Source of the DNA: Paracoccus spongiarum
Lineage (GTDB): Bacteria > Pseudomonadota > Alphaproteobacteria > Rhodobacterales > Rhodobacteraceae
Assembly: GCF_030732095.1 (NCBI RefSeq)
Contig: NZ_JAVAMQ010000014.1
Span: 1 to 64,000 of the forward strand
DNA length: 64,000 bases
Reading direction: 5' to 3'
In this document: positions 53,863 to 64,000 of the stretch, one piece after another
Numbering within the stretch: the first letter of the stretch is position 1
Layout of the letters: each line of letters begins with the position of its first letter
Position numbers and translations under genes: made by a program
Notes under the pieces: model-generated
Database searches by the model: none
The model's input: the letters and a program-made list of their open reading frames with translations, nothing else
What the model was told of the DNA's origin: nothing

Positions 53863-55389
53863 TCAGAGATCCATCAGCAGGCGGCGCGGGTCTTCCAGCG
53901 CCTCCTTGACGCGGACAAGGAAGGTGACCGCGCCCTTGCCGTCGACGATCCGGTGATCATAGCTGAGCGCCAGATACATCATCGGCCGGATGACGATCTG
54001 GCCGCCGACGACCACCGGGCGATCCTGGATCTTGTGCATCCCGAGGATCCCCGATTGCGGCGGGTTCAGGATCGGCGAGGACATCAGCGAGCCGTAGACG
54101 CCGCCATTCGAGATGGTGAAGGTGCCGCCCTGCATCTCGGCCATGGTCAGCTTGCCGTCGCGGCCCTTGGCGCCCAGATCGCCGATTTCCTTCTCGATCG
54201 CGGCGAAGCCCTTGCGGTCGGCATCGCGCACGACCGGAACGACCAGGCCCGAGGGCGTGCCGACGGCGACGCCCATGTGGACGAAGTTCTTGTAGACGAC
54301 ATCGGTGCCGTCGATCTCGGCATTGACCTCGGGCACTTCCTTCAGGGCGTGGCAGCAGGCCTTCACGAAGAAGGACATGAAGCCCAGCTTTACCTTGTGC
54401 TTCTTCTCGAAGGCGTCCTTGTATTCGTTGCGCAGCGCCATGATGCCGGACATGTCGGCTTCGTTGTAGGTGGTCAGCATCGCCGCTGTGTTCTGCGCGT
54501 CCTTCAGGCGTCGGGCGATGGTCTGGCGCAGGCGCGTCATCTTGACCCGTTCCTCGCGGCCGGCATCGTCGGCCGGCGAGGGGGCGCGGGCAGCGGCGGC
54601 AGCGGGCTTTGGCGCCGAGGCTGCGCGCGCGACGTCATCCTTCATCACCCGGCCGTCACGGCCCGATGCCTCGACCTGATCGCGGCTGACACCCTTCTCG
54701 GCCATCGCCTTCTTCGCCGAGGGGGCGTCCTCGACATCGGCGCCGGCGCGCGGCGTCACCTCTTCGGGGCCGGCCTCGCGGGCCTTTTCCTGGGGGGCGG
54801 CGGCCGCGGGCCTCGCGCCCGACGCGCCTTCGGTGATGACCGCAAGCCGCGCCTTGGCATCGACGGTCGCGCCCTCCTCGGCCAGGATCTCGGCCAGGAC
54901 GCCGGCGGCCGGAGCCGGAACCTCGACCGAGACCTTGTCGGTTTCCAGCTCGCAGAGCATCTCGTCGGCCTCGACCTGATCGCCGACCTTCTTGAACCAG
55001 GTGGCGACAGTCGCCTCGGTCACGCTTTCGCCAAGCGCCGGCACCATCACGTCCAGGGGATTGCCGCTCATGTCCTTCTGTCCCTCCGGGGTCTTCTTGG
55101 CCTCTGCGGCCTGCGGTTTTTCTTTCCGGCTTTCGGTCGCGGCGCCGCTGCCCTTTTCATCGATCTGCGCCAGCAGCGCGTCGGGGCCGACGGTCTCGCC
55201 CTCGGCCGCGACGATCTCGGCCAGGACGCCGGCGGCGGGGCTGGGCACCTCGACCGTGACCTTGTCGGTTTCCAGCTCGCACAGCATTTCATCCACCGCG
55301 ACGGCATCGCCCGGCTTCTTGAACCAGGTGGCGATGGTTGCCTCGGTGACGGATTCGCCCAGTGCGGGCACGCGGACTTCGGTGGTCAT
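53863..55389 (-). CDS. odhB: Dihydrolipoyllysine succinyltransferase (E2 of 2-oxoglutarate dehydrogenase)
   Basis: The core of the complex, 508 residues. It has two lipoyl domains instead of the usual one: Lys43 and Lys152, both in the identical frame CELETDKV, joined by Ala/Lys/Glu-rich linkers. A peripheral subunit-binding domain follows (about 225-260, [25 protein letters not shown]), then the catalytic domain with the active-site HRIVDGKGA. The tandem lipoyl domains are near-copies, pointing to internal duplication. It starts 4 bp after the sucA stop, so E1 and E2 are made together. Also known as sucB. Confidence 0.96.
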   Translation of the reverse strand: MTTEVRVPALGESVTEATIATWFKKPGDAVAVDEMLCELETDKVTVEVPSPAAGVLAEIVAAEGETVGPDALLAQIDEKGSGAATESRKEKPQAAEAKKTPEGQKDMSGNPLDVMVPALGESVTEATVATWFKKVGDQVEADEMLCELETDKVSVEVPAPAAGVLAEILAEEGATVDAKARLAVITEGASGARPAAAAPQEKAREAGPEEVTPRAGADVEDAPSAKKAMAEKGVSRDQVEASGRDGRVMKDDVARAASAPKPAAAAARAPSPADDAGREERVKMTRLRQTIARRLKDAQNTAAMLTTYNEADMSGIMALRNEYKDAFEKKHKVKLGFMSFFVKACCHALKEVPEVNAEIDGTDVVYKNFVHMGVAVGTPSGLVVPVVRDADRKGFAAIEKEIGDLGAKGRDGKLTMAEMQGGTFTISNGGVYGSLMSSPILNPPQSGILGMHKIQDRPVVVGGQIVIRPMMYLALSYDHRIVDGKGAVTFLVRVKEALEDPRRLLMDL

Positions 55390-55393
55390 CGGA

Positions 55394-58360
55394 TCATCCT
55401 TCGAGATTCAGCGCTTCGGCCACGATGGCCTCCTGTTCGGCCTTGTGGCGCGAGGCGAGGCCGGTAGCGGGCGAGGCGGCGGCGTTGCGCCCGACATAGC
55501 GGGCGCGGCTGTGCCGGGCGCCGAGCCGTTCCAGCACCCATTCCAGATAGGGATCGACGAAGGTCCAGCCGCCCTGGTTCTTGGGTTCCTCCTGGCACCA
55601 GACCACCTCGGCCTGCTTGAAGCGGCCCAGTTCCTTGACCATCGCCTGGGCGGGGAAGGGATAGAACTGTTCCAGCCGCAGCAGGTAGATGTCGGTGATG
55701 CCGGCCTCGTCGCGCGCCTTCAGCAGGTCGTAATAGACCTTGCCGGAACAGATCACCACGCGCCTGATCTTGTCGTCGGGGACCAGCCTGGTCGGCGAAT
55801 TGCCGCGCTCGGCATCGTCCCACAGGATCCTGTGGAAGGTCGAGCCGCTCTGGAATTCGGCCGCCTTGCTGACCGCAAGCGGATGGCGCAGCAGCGATTT
55901 CGGGGTGACCAGCACCAGCGGCTTGCGGAAGCCGCGATGCATCTGCCGGCGCAGGATGTGGAAATAATTGGCAGGCGTGGTGCAGTTGGCGACGATCCAG
56001 TTGTCCTCGGCGCACATCTGCAGGAAGCGTTCCAGCCGCGCGGAGGAATGTTCAGGTCCCTGGCCTTCCCAGCCATGCGGCAGCAGCATCACGAGGCCCG
56101 ACATGCGCAGCCATTTCTTCTCGCCCGACGAGATGAACTGGTCGAACATGATCTGCGCGCCGTTGGCGAAGTCGCCGAACTGCGCCTCCCACATGACGAG
56201 GCTGTTCGGCTCGGCCAGCGAATAGCCGTATTCGAAGCCCAGCACCGCATATTCGGACAGCATCGAGTCGATGACCTCGTAGCGGGCCTGACCCTCGGCG
56301 ATGTTGTTCAGCGGGTAGTAGCGATCCTCGGTCTTCTGGTCGATGAAGGCCGAATGGCGCTGGCTGAAGGTGCCGCGGGTGCTGTCCTGCCCGGCCAGCC
56401 GCACGCCATGCCCCTCGGCCAGAAGCGAACCGAAAGCCAGCGCCTCGCCGGTCGCCCAGTCGAAGCCCTCGCCGGTCTCGAACATCTGCCTCTTGGATTC
56501 GAGCAGCCGTCCGACCGTCTTGTGCAGGTTGAAGCCATCCGGCACGGCGGTCAGCGCGCGGCCCACCTGGGTCATCACCTCGGGGCTGATGCCGGTCTCG
56601 CCAGCCACATATTCCGCGCCCTCGCGTTCGAAGCCCGACCATTTGCCGTCCAGCCAGTCGGCCTTGTTGGGCTTGTAGGCCTTGCCGATCTCGAACTCTT
56701 CGTTGAGATGCGCCTGGAAGGCGGCCTTCATGTCCTCGATCTCGCCCTCGGGGATCAGCCCGTCGGCCACCAGCCGGTCGGTATAAAGCTGCAGCGTCGA
56801 TTTGTGCGACTTGATGCTGGTATACATCGCCGGGTTGGTGAACATCGGCTCGTCGCCCTCGTTGTGACCGAAGCGGCGATAGCAGAAGATGTCCAGAACC
56901 ACATCCTTCTTGAACTTCTGGCGGAACTCGGTGGCGACGCGGGCGGCGTGGACGACCGCCTCGGGATCGTCGCCGTTGACGTGGAAGATCGGCGCCTCGA
57001 CCATCAGCGCGATGTCCGTCGGATAGGGCGAGGTGCGGCTGAAATGCGGCGCCGTGGTAAAGCCGATCTGGTTGTTCACGACGATGTGGATGGTGCCGCC
57101 GGTCCGGTGGCCGCGGATGCCCGACAGTTGCAGACATTCCGCCACCACGCCCTGGCCCGCGAAGGCCGCGTCGCCATGCAGCAGGATCGGCAGGACCGAG
57201 GTGCGGTCGATCATGTCGCCCAACTGGTCGCCCTTGGCCCGCGCCTTGCCCAGCACGACCGGGTTCACCGCCTCGAGATGGCTGGGGTTCGCGGTCAGCG
57301 ACAGATGGACGGTGTTGCCGTCGAATTCGCGGTCCGAACTGGCGCCGAGATGGTATTTCACGTCGCCCGAGCCGTCCACGTCCTCGGGCTTGAAGCTGCC
57401 GCCCTGGAATTCGTGGAAGATCGCGCGGTAGGGCTTGGACAGCACATTGGCCAGCACCGACAGCCGGCCGCGATGCGGCATGCCGAACACGATGTCCTTC
57501 ACGCCCAGCGCGCCGCCGCGCTTGATGATCTGTTCCATCGCCGGGATCAGCGCCTCGCCGCCGTCAAGCCCGAACCGCTTGGTGCCCATGTATTTCACAT
57601 GCAGGAACTTCTCGAAGCCCTCGGCCTCGACCAGCTTGTTCAGGATGGCGCGGCGGCCGTTCTGGGTGAACTGGATCTCCTTGCCGTAACCCTCGATCCG
57701 TTCCTTCAGCCATGCGGCCTCCTCGGGGTTCGAGATGTGCATGTATTGCAGCGCGAAGGTGCCGCAATAGGTGCGGTTCATCAGCTCGGCGATCTGCCGG
57801 ATCGAGGCGATCTCGAGGCCCAGCACATTGTCGATGAAGATCGGCCGGTCCATGTCCTTCGGGCCGAAGCCGTAGGTGGCCGGGTTCAGCTCGCCATGAT
57901 CGGGGATGCTGCGCAGCCCCAGCGGGTCGAGCTTGGCGTGCAGGTGGCCGCGGATGCGGAAGGCGCGGATCAGCATCAGCGCGCGGATGCTGTCGAGAAC
58001 CGCCTGGCGCATCTGGTCGGTCGTCAGGCTGACGCCCTTGGCCTCGGCCCGCGCGGCGATTTTGGTCATCGCGGCATCGGCCTCGGCCTTGCCCGCCATC
58101 GGCCATTCGCCGGTCAGTGCCGCGGTCATGTCGTCCGCGGGCGCGGGCGGCCAGTCGGCCCGGGCCCAGCTGGGCCCCTCGGCCTCTCGGACCGCATCGC
58201 CCTCTGCGTCGCCAAGCGCGCGGAAGAAATCGTCCCAGGCCTGATCGACCGCCGAGGGATCCTTGGCCCACTGGCCGTAAAGCTGTTCCACCCAGGCGGC
58301 GTTGTGGCCCTGCAGGAACGAGGAATCGTGGAAATCAGAGTTCTTCGGTTGGTCGGTCAT
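55394..58360 (-). CDS. sucA: 2-Oxoglutarate dehydrogenase E1 component
   Basis: Thiamine-diphosphate enzyme that decarboxylates 2-oxoglutarate and transfers the succinyl group to lipoyl-E2. The 988 residues are normal. The N-terminal helix [20 protein letters not shown] is the E1o tail that binds E2/E3. Active-site pieces are [26 protein letters not shown], and the cofactor region [22 protein letters not shown] with [12 protein letters not shown]. The C-terminal domain has [22 protein letters not shown] and [22 protein letters not shown] (region about 745-790). Lies between a lipoprotein gene and odhB. Confidence 0.97.
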   Translation of the reverse strand: MTDQPKNSDFHDSSFLQGHNAAWVEQLYGQWAKDPSAVDQAWDDFFRALGDAEGDAVREAEGPSWARADWPPAPADDMTAALTGEWPMAGKAEADAAMTKIAARAEAKGVSLTTDQMRQAVLDSIRALMLIRAFRIRGHLHAKLDPLGLRSIPDHGELNPATYGFGPKDMDRPIFIDNVLGLEIASIRQIAELMNRTYCGTFALQYMHISNPEEAAWLKERIEGYGKEIQFTQNGRRAILNKLVEAEGFEKFLHVKYMGTKRFGLDGGEALIPAMEQIIKRGGALGVKDIVFGMPHRGRLSVLANVLSKPYRAIFHEFQGGSFKPEDVDGSGDVKYHLGASSDREFDGNTVHLSLTANPSHLEAVNPVVLGKARAKGDQLGDMIDRTSVLPILLHGDAAFAGQGVVAECLQLSGIRGHRTGGTIHIVVNNQIGFTTAPHFSRTSPYPTDIALMVEAPIFHVNGDDPEAVVHAARVATEFRQKFKKDVVLDIFCYRRFGHNEGDEPMFTNPAMYTSIKSHKSTLQLYTDRLVADGLIPEGEIEDMKAAFQAHLNEEFEIGKAYKPNKADWLDGKWSGFEREGAEYVAGETGISPEVMTQVGRALTAVPDGFNLHKTVGRLLESKRQMFETGEGFDWATGEALAFGSLLAEGHGVRLAGQDSTRGTFSQRHSAFIDQKTEDRYYPLNNIAEGQARYEVIDSMLSEYAVLGFEYGYSLAEPNSLVMWEAQFGDFANGAQIMFDQFISSGEKKWLRMSGLVMLLPHGWEGQGPEHSSARLERFLQMCAEDNWIVANCTTPANYFHILRRQMHRGFRKPLVLVTPKSLLRHPLAVSKAAEFQSGSTFHRILWDDAERGNSPTRLVPDDKIRRVVICSGKVYYDLLKARDEAGITDIYLLRLEQFYPFPAQAMVKELGRFKQAEVVWCQEEPKNQGGWTFVDPYLEWVLERLGARHSRARYVGRNAAASPATGLASRHKAEQEAIVAEALNLEG

Positions 58361-58395
58361 GGCTCATCCCCGGTTCAGGGCAAGGGTAAAGGATG

Positions 58396-58797
58396 TCAGG
58401 CACAGGTAATGTCGATGATCCGCGCGCCGGGATCGGCCAGCGGGTCGAGGCGGGGCAGGTGTTCGATGCGGGCGACGGGCCGCCGTTCCAGGCCGCACAG
58501 CGCGCGGGCGGCGCCCTGTTCGGCATTGGCGGGGGCGCGGCCCGGGTGATAGATCAGGCGCCAGCCGTAATCCCGGCGCGCGACGGTGCGCACCGAGTCG
58601 GGCGGCAGGGTCGAGGCCTGATGCAGGTCGGTGCTGGCAGGGATGCCGCCGGGCAGGATCAGATCGGACATCCGCTCGCCACAGGCCGACAGCGTCAGCA
58701 GCGCGGCAAGCGAGAGCGGCGCAGCCTGCCCAAGCAGTCCCGAGGCGCTTGTCGCCTGTCCCGGTGCTGGCGCGGATGAGTCCAATTCCTGCCTCAT
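58396..58797 (-). CDS. Small predicted lipoprotein in the suc cluster
   Basis: A 133-residue protein of unknown family. A hydrophobic run ends in the lipobox LSAC with Cys39; the 25 residues in front are unusually long for a signal peptide, so a later non-ATG start is possible. The mature part contains an even spread of Arg and Pro and two more cysteines (100 and 132), perhaps a disulfide. No ribosome binding site of quality is seen. It lies between sucD and sucA in the same direction and is likely co-transcribed. Confidence 0.6.
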   Translation of the reverse strand: MRQELDSSAPAPGQATSASGLLGQAAPLSLAALLTLSACGERMSDLILPGGIPASTDLHQASTLPPDSVRTVARRDYGWRLIYHPGRAPANAEQGAARALCGLERRPVARIEHLPRLDPLADPGARIIDITCA

Positions 58798-58853
58798 GCG
58801 GTGGGGTGATCCCGCGCCCCATACTCGTGTCGGGGGCGCGGGGTGTCAAATCA

Positions 58854-59738
58854 TCAGCCCTTGATGGCCTTCAGAACGGCTTCGCCGAGGCCAGCCGGGC
58901 TGTCGGCGACGACGATCCCGGCCTTCTTCATGGCCTCGATCTTCGATTCCGCATCGCCCTTGCCGCCCGACACGATCGCGCCGGCATGGCCCATCCGCCG
59001 GCCCGGAGGCGCGGTGCGGCCGGCGATGAAGCCCGCCGTGGGCTTCCAGCGGCCCTTGGCCTTCTGTTCGGCCAGAAACTCGGCGGCCTCTTCCTCGGCC
59101 GAGCCGCCGATCTCGCCGATCATGATGATCGAGGTGGTCTCGTCATCGTCCAGGAACATCCGCAGCACGTCGATATGTTCCATCCCCTTGATCGGGTCGC
59201 CGCCGATGCCGACCGCCGAGGACTGGCCCAGACCCACATCCGAGGTCTGCTTGACCGCCTCGTAGGTCAGCGTGCCCGAGCGCGAGACGACGCCGACGCT
59301 GCCACGGCGGAAGATGCTGCCCGGCATGATGCCGATCTTGCATTCGTCGGGCGTCATGATGCCGGGGCAGTTCGGCCCGATCAGGCGGCTGGCGCTGCCT
59401 TCCAGCGCGCGCTTGACGCGCATCATGTCCAGCACCGGGATGCCCTCGGTGATCGCCACGATCAGCGGGATCTGCGCATCGATGGCCTCGAGGATCGAGT
59501 CCGCCGCGAAGGGGGGCGGCACATAGATCGCCGTCGCATTGGCGCCGGTCTTCGCGACGGCCTCATGGACCGAGTTGAAGACCGGCAGGCCCAGATGCTC
59601 GGACCCGCCCTTGCCGGGCGTCACGCCCCCGACCATCTGCGTGCCATAGGCGATCGCCTGTTCGGTGTGGAAGGTCCCCTGCGAGCCGGTGATGCCCTGG
59701 CAGATGACCTTGGTGTTCTTGTCGACGAGAATGGCCAT
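58854..59738 (-). CDS. sucD: Succinyl-CoA synthetase, alpha subunit
   Basis: Binds CoA and carries the phosphohistidine that links succinyl-CoA cleavage to nucleoside triphosphate formation. 294 residues as usual. The CoA motif is [19 protein letters not shown] at 15-33, [10 protein letters not shown] is at 121-130, and the phosphorylated His251 is in [15 protein letters not shown]. It pairs with sucC upstream, from which it is separated by an unrelated 192-codon gene, an unusual break since the two subunits are normally adjacent. Confidence 0.97.
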   Translation of the reverse strand: MAILVDKNTKVICQGITGSQGTFHTEQAIAYGTQMVGGVTPGKGGSEHLGLPVFNSVHEAVAKTGANATAIYVPPPFAADSILEAIDAQIPLIVAITEGIPVLDMMRVKRALEGSASRLIGPNCPGIMTPDECKIGIMPGSIFRRGSVGVVSRSGTLTYEAVKQTSDVGLGQSSAVGIGGDPIKGMEHIDVLRMFLDDDETTSIIMIGEIGGSAEEEAAEFLAEQKAKGRWKPTAGFIAGRTAPPGRRMGHAGAIVSGGKGDAESKIEAMKKAGIVVADSPAGLGEAVLKAIKG

Positions 59739-59833
59739 GGGTGTGTTCCCTTTGGTTCTTGACTGTCAGGCCGCCCGGGAGGCTGGGTTTCTGGGCCTGT
59801 CGCATGTGAGAGTTGTTGCCAGACGGCCCCGAT

Positions 59834-60412
59834 TCATCCGCCGTCCCCGGCTTTCGAAATCACGCGCTCTCCGTCGAGCTCAAAATGGCCCGGTCCGACA
59901 TTGATGTAGACAAGCGTTTCGTCCGGAACGTCGAGACCAGCCACGATCCACTGCCAGAAGCTCATTTCGGACATGACATGACCCGAATCGCTTTGCGGAA
60001 GCTTTACCTCACCGCCGGCCGCCAAAGTCAGGTCATCGCGCGAGTCGATGTAGGACTGAACAGCGGCGACGAGCGCAGCCTGTTCGCCCGGATCGCCGTC
60101 AAAATAGCCGTTGATGCAGCCAACCCGTTGAAATTTTTCGGTGGTCGCAATCGAGACGTTTTCGGCGGCTTCCATGTCGCTCGGCAAGGTCACGCGGAAT
60201 GCCCCATCCTCGGTCGCGGCCGAAAAGCGTGCGCCCGTTTCCTCGGCCTGCGCCATCGCGAAGTAGGCATCGGGATCGGTCAGCGCCTGAACGCAGCGAT
60301 CTTCAAACTGCTCGAACACTCTGGCGACGCCCGCGAGGTGATCCTGCGCGTAAGTCGGCGTCGCAGCCAGGAACGGCAGCGCCGTGGCGGCAATGCGCGA
60401 AAGGGTGCTCAT
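59834..60412 (-). CDS. Secreted hypothetical protein inserted between sucC and sucD
   Basis: A 192-residue protein of unknown family. A signal peptide is cleaved at about residue 22 (ATPTYA-QD). The mature part has helical [21 protein letters not shown], two cysteines (about 40 and 99) and a C-terminal part with [35 protein letters not shown]. It is rich in Asp and Glu. The ATG overlaps the sucC stop by 4 bp, so it is translated with the TCA genes. Its codons are somewhat less GC-biased than those of sucC and sucD, in keeping with later insertion. Confidence 0.7.
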   Translation of the reverse strand: MSTLSRIAATALPFLAATPTYAQDHLAGVARVFEQFEDRCVQALTDPDAYFAMAQAEETGARFSAATEDGAFRVTLPSDMEAAENVSIATTEKFQRVGCINGYFDGDPGEQAALVAAVQSYIDSRDDLTLAAGGEVKLPQSDSGHVMSEMSFWQWIVAGLDVPDETLVYINVGPGHFELDGERVISKAGDGG

Positions 60413-61602
60413 CCCTTCACCGCCTTCACGATCTTCTCGGCGCCGTCCTTGAGGTCGTCGGCGGCGATCACGTTCAGCCCGCTTTCGGCGATGATCTGCT
60501 TGCCCTTCTCGACATTGGTGCCTTCGAGCCGGACGACCAGGGGGACCTGCAGGCCCACCTCCTTCACGGCGGCGATGATGCCCTCCGCGATGATGTCGCA
60601 GCGCATGATGCCGCCGAAGATGTTCACGAGGATGCCTTTGACGTTCGGATCGCTGGTGATGATCTTGAACGCCTCGGTGACCTTTTCCTTTGTCGCGCCG
60701 CCGCCCACGTCAAGGAAGTTGGCGGGTTCGGCGCCGAACAGCTTGATGATGTCCATGGTCGCCATCGCCAGACCGGCGCCGTTCACCATGCAGCCGATCT
60801 CGCCGTCCAGCGCGATGTAGTTCAGGTCAAACTTCGAGGCGGCCAGTTCCTTCGGGTCTTCCTCGGTCTCGTCGCGCAGCGCCATGATGTCCGACTGGCG
60901 GTACAGCGCGTTGTTGTCGAAGCCCATCTTGGCGTCGAGGCACTTGATCTGGCCGTCGGGGGTCACGATCAGCGGGTTGATCTCCAGCATCTCCATGTCC
61001 TTCTCGATGAACATGCGATAGAGGTTCTTCACCAGGGCGACGCATTGCTTGACCTGGCCGCCGGTCAGGCCCAGCGCGAAGGCCACGCGGCGGCCGTGGA
61101 AATCGCTGAGGCCCGAGGCCGGATCGACGCTGAAGCTGACGATCTTCTCGGGGGTGTGGGCGGCGACTTCCTCGATGTCCATGCCGCCTTCGGTCGAGGC
61201 GACGAACGAGATGCGCGAGGTCTGGCGATCGACCAGCAGCGCCAGATACAGTTCGCGCGCGATGTCGCTGCCATCCTCGATATAGATGCGGTTGACCTGC
61301 TTGCCGGCCGGGCCGGTCTGGTGCGTCACGAGGGTGCGGCCCAGCATCTGGCGGGTCAGTTCCTCGGCCTCGGCCACCGACTTGGCCAGGCGCACGCCGC
61401 CCTTCTCGCCGGCTGCGGCTTCCTTGAAGCTGCCCTTGCCGCGTCCGCCGGCATGGATCTGCGCCTTCACCACCCACAGCGGGCCGTCCATCTCGCCGGC
61501 CGCCGACTTCGCCTCGTCGGCCTTCATCACCACGCGGCCATCGCTGACCGGAGCGCCATACTGGCGCAGCAGCGCCTTGGCCTGATATTCGTGGATGTTC
61601 AT
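60409..61602 (-). CDS. sucC: Succinyl-CoA synthetase, beta subunit (ADP-forming)
   Basis: ATP-grasp subunit that binds the nucleotide and succinate. 397 residues, family length. [22 protein letters not shown] is the canonical start, [14 protein letters not shown] the nucleotide-binding loop, [20 protein letters not shown] the metal site and [13 protein letters not shown] the succinate site. The start at 61602 fits all homologues; the open frame before it is not conserved. It follows mdh by 288 bp, with the mdh terminator and an inverted repeat between, so it probably has its own promoter. Confidence 0.97.
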   Translation of the reverse strand: MNIHEYQAKALLRQYGAPVSDGRVVMKADEAKSAAGEMDGPLWVVKAQIHAGGRGKGSFKEAAAGEKGGVRLAKSVAEAEELTRQMLGRTLVTHQTGPAGKQVNRIYIEDGSDIARELYLALLVDRQTSRISFVASTEGGMDIEEVAAHTPEKIVSFSVDPASGLSDFHGRRVAFALGLTGGQVKQCVALVKNLYRMFIEKDMEMLEINPLIVTPDGQIKCLDAKMGFDNNALYRQSDIMALRDETEEDPKELAASKFDLNYIALDGEIGCMVNGAGLAMATMDIIKLFGAEPANFLDVGGGATKEKVTEAFKIITSDPNVKGILVNIFGGIMRCDIIAEGIIAAVKEVGLQVPLVVRLEGTNVEKGKQIIAESGLNVIAADDLKDGAEKIVKAVKG

Positions 61603-61712
61603 CGCGATCCCCTCGTTCGGTTCGACAGATTTGGCGGCTTCTTGGCACAATCTGTCGCAGGCGCGAACGGAAATGAAGGTAAAATCCGGAAAAGCAGCAG
61701 GAACCGGAGTGT

Positions 61713-61745
61713 TGTGATCACGCCGCGAAAAGCCGTGATCACAAA
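61713..61745. promoter_or_regulatory. Long inverted repeat upstream of sucC
   Basis: TTGTGATCACG (61713-61723), an 11-bp spacer, and CGTGATCACAA (61735-61745) form a perfect dyad. Each arm contains the 8-bp palindrome GTGATCAC, and the two palindromes are exactly 21 bp apart, two turns of the helix. It begins 111 bp before the sucC ATG and after the mdh terminator, where the sucC promoter should be. The layout suits two cooperatively bound dimers of an unidentified regulator. Confidence 0.6.
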
Positions 61746-61840
61746 AAGGGGCGATGTTACCGCAATCGGCGCGATTCGTCCCTCAGGTTGCACGACCGAT
61801 TGCCTGTCCGGCGGCGCGACGCTGGGGCGCCGATGCGAAA

Positions 61841-61866
61841 ACGGCGCACCCGCAAGGGTGCGCCGT
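61841..61866 (-). terminator. mdh terminator
   Basis: ACGGCGCACCC (61841-61851) and GGGTGCGCCGT (61856-61866) make an 11-bp perfect stem with a tetraloop. On the minus strand it follows the mdh stop by 24 bp and runs into TTTTCGC. Confidence 0.88.
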
Positions 61867-61890
61867 CCTGTCCCGATGCGATTGGCGCGG

Positions 61891-62868
<978 letters not shown>

Positions 62869-63011
62869 TCATGGATGGAATGTTGCGCGGTGGTTAAGCC
62901 CTCGGGCAACGAATCGCAAGCCTCTGGCGCCGCGCCGCGGCATTGATGGCCCTAACACTTGTCAATTCCGGGGCGCCGGCGCATCCACGGGGCATCATGC
63001 GCGGAGGGACC

Positions 63012-63761
63012 ATGCTGCATCTGACGACCGAGGGCTGGGTTCTGGCGGTTCTCGCCTCGATGGCGGTGGGCATGGCCAAGGGCGGGCTGGCGATGGTGGC
63101 GATCCTTGCGGTGCCGCTGCTGTCGCTGGTGATGTCGCCGGTGCAGGCGGCGGGGCTGATGCTGCCGGTCTATGTGGCGTCGGACCTGGGCGGGCTGCTG
63201 GCGTTCCGGCGCAGCTTCGACGCGCGGGTTCTGGCTACCTCGCTGCCCGGCGCGATGGTGGGAATCGGGCTCGGCTGGGCAACCGCGCATGTGGTGCCCG
63301 ACCGTGGCGTGACGCTGATCGTGGGCGTGATCGGCCTGGCTTTCGCGCTGAACGCCCTGATGCGGCGGGGCGGGGCAGGTGCGCCGCGCCCGCCCTCGCT
63401 GCTGCGCGGCGGCTTCTGGGGGGCGCTGGCGGGCTATACCAGCTTTGTCAGCCATTCCGGGGCGCCGCCCTATCAGGTCTATGTCCAGCCGCTTCGCCTG
63501 CCCAGCCTCATCTATGCCGGCACGACGACCTGGTTCTTCGCGGTCACGAACTGGGTCAAGCTGCTGCCCTACTGGGCCTTGGGGCAGCTGTCGCCGGCCA
63601 ACCTGAAGGCCGCCGCGCTGCTGACGCCGGTGGCGCTGGCCTCCGTCTGGATCGGGCTGCGGCTGGTCCGGATCATCCCGCAGGCGCTGTTCTACAGCCT
63701 CATCACCTGGGGGTTGCTGGCGGTGTCGCTGCGGCTGGTCTGGCAGGCACTGGCAGGTTGA
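63012..63761 (+). CDS. TauE/SafE family sulfite-exporter-like permease
   Basis: A 249-residue membrane protein with about eight hydrophobic segments in two halves. The N-terminal repeat has MAVGMAKGGLAMVAILAVPLLS and the C-terminal half GFWGALAGYTSFVSHSGAPPYQVYV, both typical of TauE/SafE proteins that export sulfite, sulfoacetate or similar organic anions. The ATG at 63012 has GGAGG upstream; an earlier frame start adds a non-hydrophobic stretch. It is divergent from mdh. The 81-bp gap to the next gene and the same direction suggest an operon. Confidence 0.85.
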   Translation: MLHLTTEGWVLAVLASMAVGMAKGGLAMVAILAVPLLSLVMSPVQAAGLMLPVYVASDLGGLLAFRRSFDARVLATSLPGAMVGIGLGWATAHVVPDRGVTLIVGVIGLAFALNALMRRGGAGAPRPPSLLRGGFWGALAGYTSFVSHSGAPPYQVYVQPLRLPSLIYAGTTTWFFAVTNWVKLLPYWALGQLSPANLKAAALLTPVALASVWIGLRLVRIIPQALFYSLITWGLLAVSLRLVWQALAG

Positions 63762-63841
63762 TGCCGCGCTGCGGCGAAAATGCCTTGCCATTTCTGGCGC
63801 GACGCGGCAGCTTCGCGCAAGAAAATTGCCCGGAGACTGAC

Positions 63842-64000
63842 ATGGCCCGTCCCTACAGGTCCGTCCTCTACATTCCCGCCGCCAATGCCCGCGCGATGGA
63901 GAAGGCCCGCGGCCTCGCCGCCGACGCGATCATCTTCGATCTCGAGGATGCGGTCGCGCCCTCGGAAAAATCAGCGGCGCGCGCGGCGCTGGCGGATGCG
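63842..64000 (+). CDS. CitE/HpcH-type CoA ester lyase, N-terminal part (cut by right edge)
   Basis: 53 codons up to the window edge. RSVLYIPAANARAMEKARGLAADAIIFDLEDAVAP is the start of the HpcH/HpaI aldolase/citrate lyase beta family, with the Asp-Leu-Glu-Asp metal-binding motif. Short forms of this type in Rhodobacteraceae act as malyl-CoA or citramalyl-CoA lyases or as malyl-CoA thioesterase. Which one cannot be told from this fragment. The ATG has GGAG upstream. Confidence 0.85.
   Translation, partial: MARPYRSVLYIPAANARAMEKARGLAADAIIFDLEDAVAPSEKSAARAALADA

Noticed and set aside
53773..58549. Very long open frames on the plus strand antisense to odhB and sucA (up to 1185 codons)
   Set aside because: They mirror highly conserved genes in a GC-rich sequence where the antisense frame rarely hits stops. 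Their composition is His/Gln/Asp/Arg-rich and matches no family.

Overview
The window is GC-rich chromosomal DNA from an alphaproteobacterium. Gene content and protein sequences point to the Rhodobacteraceae, most likely Paracoccus or a close relative: an mdh-sucC-sucD-sucA-odhB-lpd cluster broken up by small orphan genes, an HdaA-type DnaA homologue beside ppk and ppx, a DksA with a one-cysteine zinc-finger region, DhnA-type class I aldolase near pgk, and a two-lipoyl-domain OdhB. The assignment rests on recognising families by eye, not on a search. No rRNA, tRNA or CRISPR array was seen.

Left end (1-3909): a decayed mobile element. It holds the C-terminal part of a TrbI conjugation protein, a clipped DUF2274 gene, a LysR gene truncated at the same junction, an AlpA-type regulator and a P4-type tyrosine integrase interrupted by one in-frame amber codon. 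The integrase ends next to the 3' end of guaA, a known integration site, and its upstream region carries an ordered array of 12-bp inverted and direct repeats.

3910-12039: guaA, a CAP-domain lipoprotein, a complete branched-chain amino acid ABC operon (livK, hairpin, livG-livF-livH-livM) and a DUF2937 gene overlapping proS. 12036-23681: proS, a broken pentapeptide-repeat membrane protein, an AI-2E-type permease, hdaA, ppk, ppx, a divergent dehydrogenase/sodium-solute symporter pair, and a 37-codon candidate small gene. 23827-25966: groES-groEL with a CIRCE operator, a sigma70-like promoter and a terminator.

26075-41743: TraB/GumN protein, K+/H+ antiporter with an overlapping 1011-aa Ala/Pro-rich protein resembling type IV pilus assembly factors at both ends, a SIMPL protein, metY, a MoxR ATPase, dksA, a flavin monooxygenase, an overlapping glmM-folP-folB block and a cell-wall hydrolase. 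41744-50932: a PPDK-like enzyme with an eroded ATP-binding end, two cyclophilins, pgk, an Asn/Gly-repeat protein, class I aldolase, and an orphan ASKHA/2Fe-2S corrinoid-activator-like protein behind two hairpins.

50989-62853 (minus strand): the TCA-cycle block mdh, sucC, secreted orphan, sucD, lipoprotein, sucA, odhB, small gene, MAPEG protein, lpdA, lytic transglycosylase. It covers oxidation of 2-oxoglutarate to succinate plus malate dehydrogenase. The sucC leader has a striking 11-bp inverted repeat. The right edge carries a TauE/SafE permease and the start of a CitE-type lyase.

No clearly new multi-gene system is obvious. The best candidates for something undescribed are the repeat array at the guaA island, the sucC inverted repeat, the ASKHA leader hairpins, the degenerate PPDK-like enzyme and the PilM/PilP-like giant protein.
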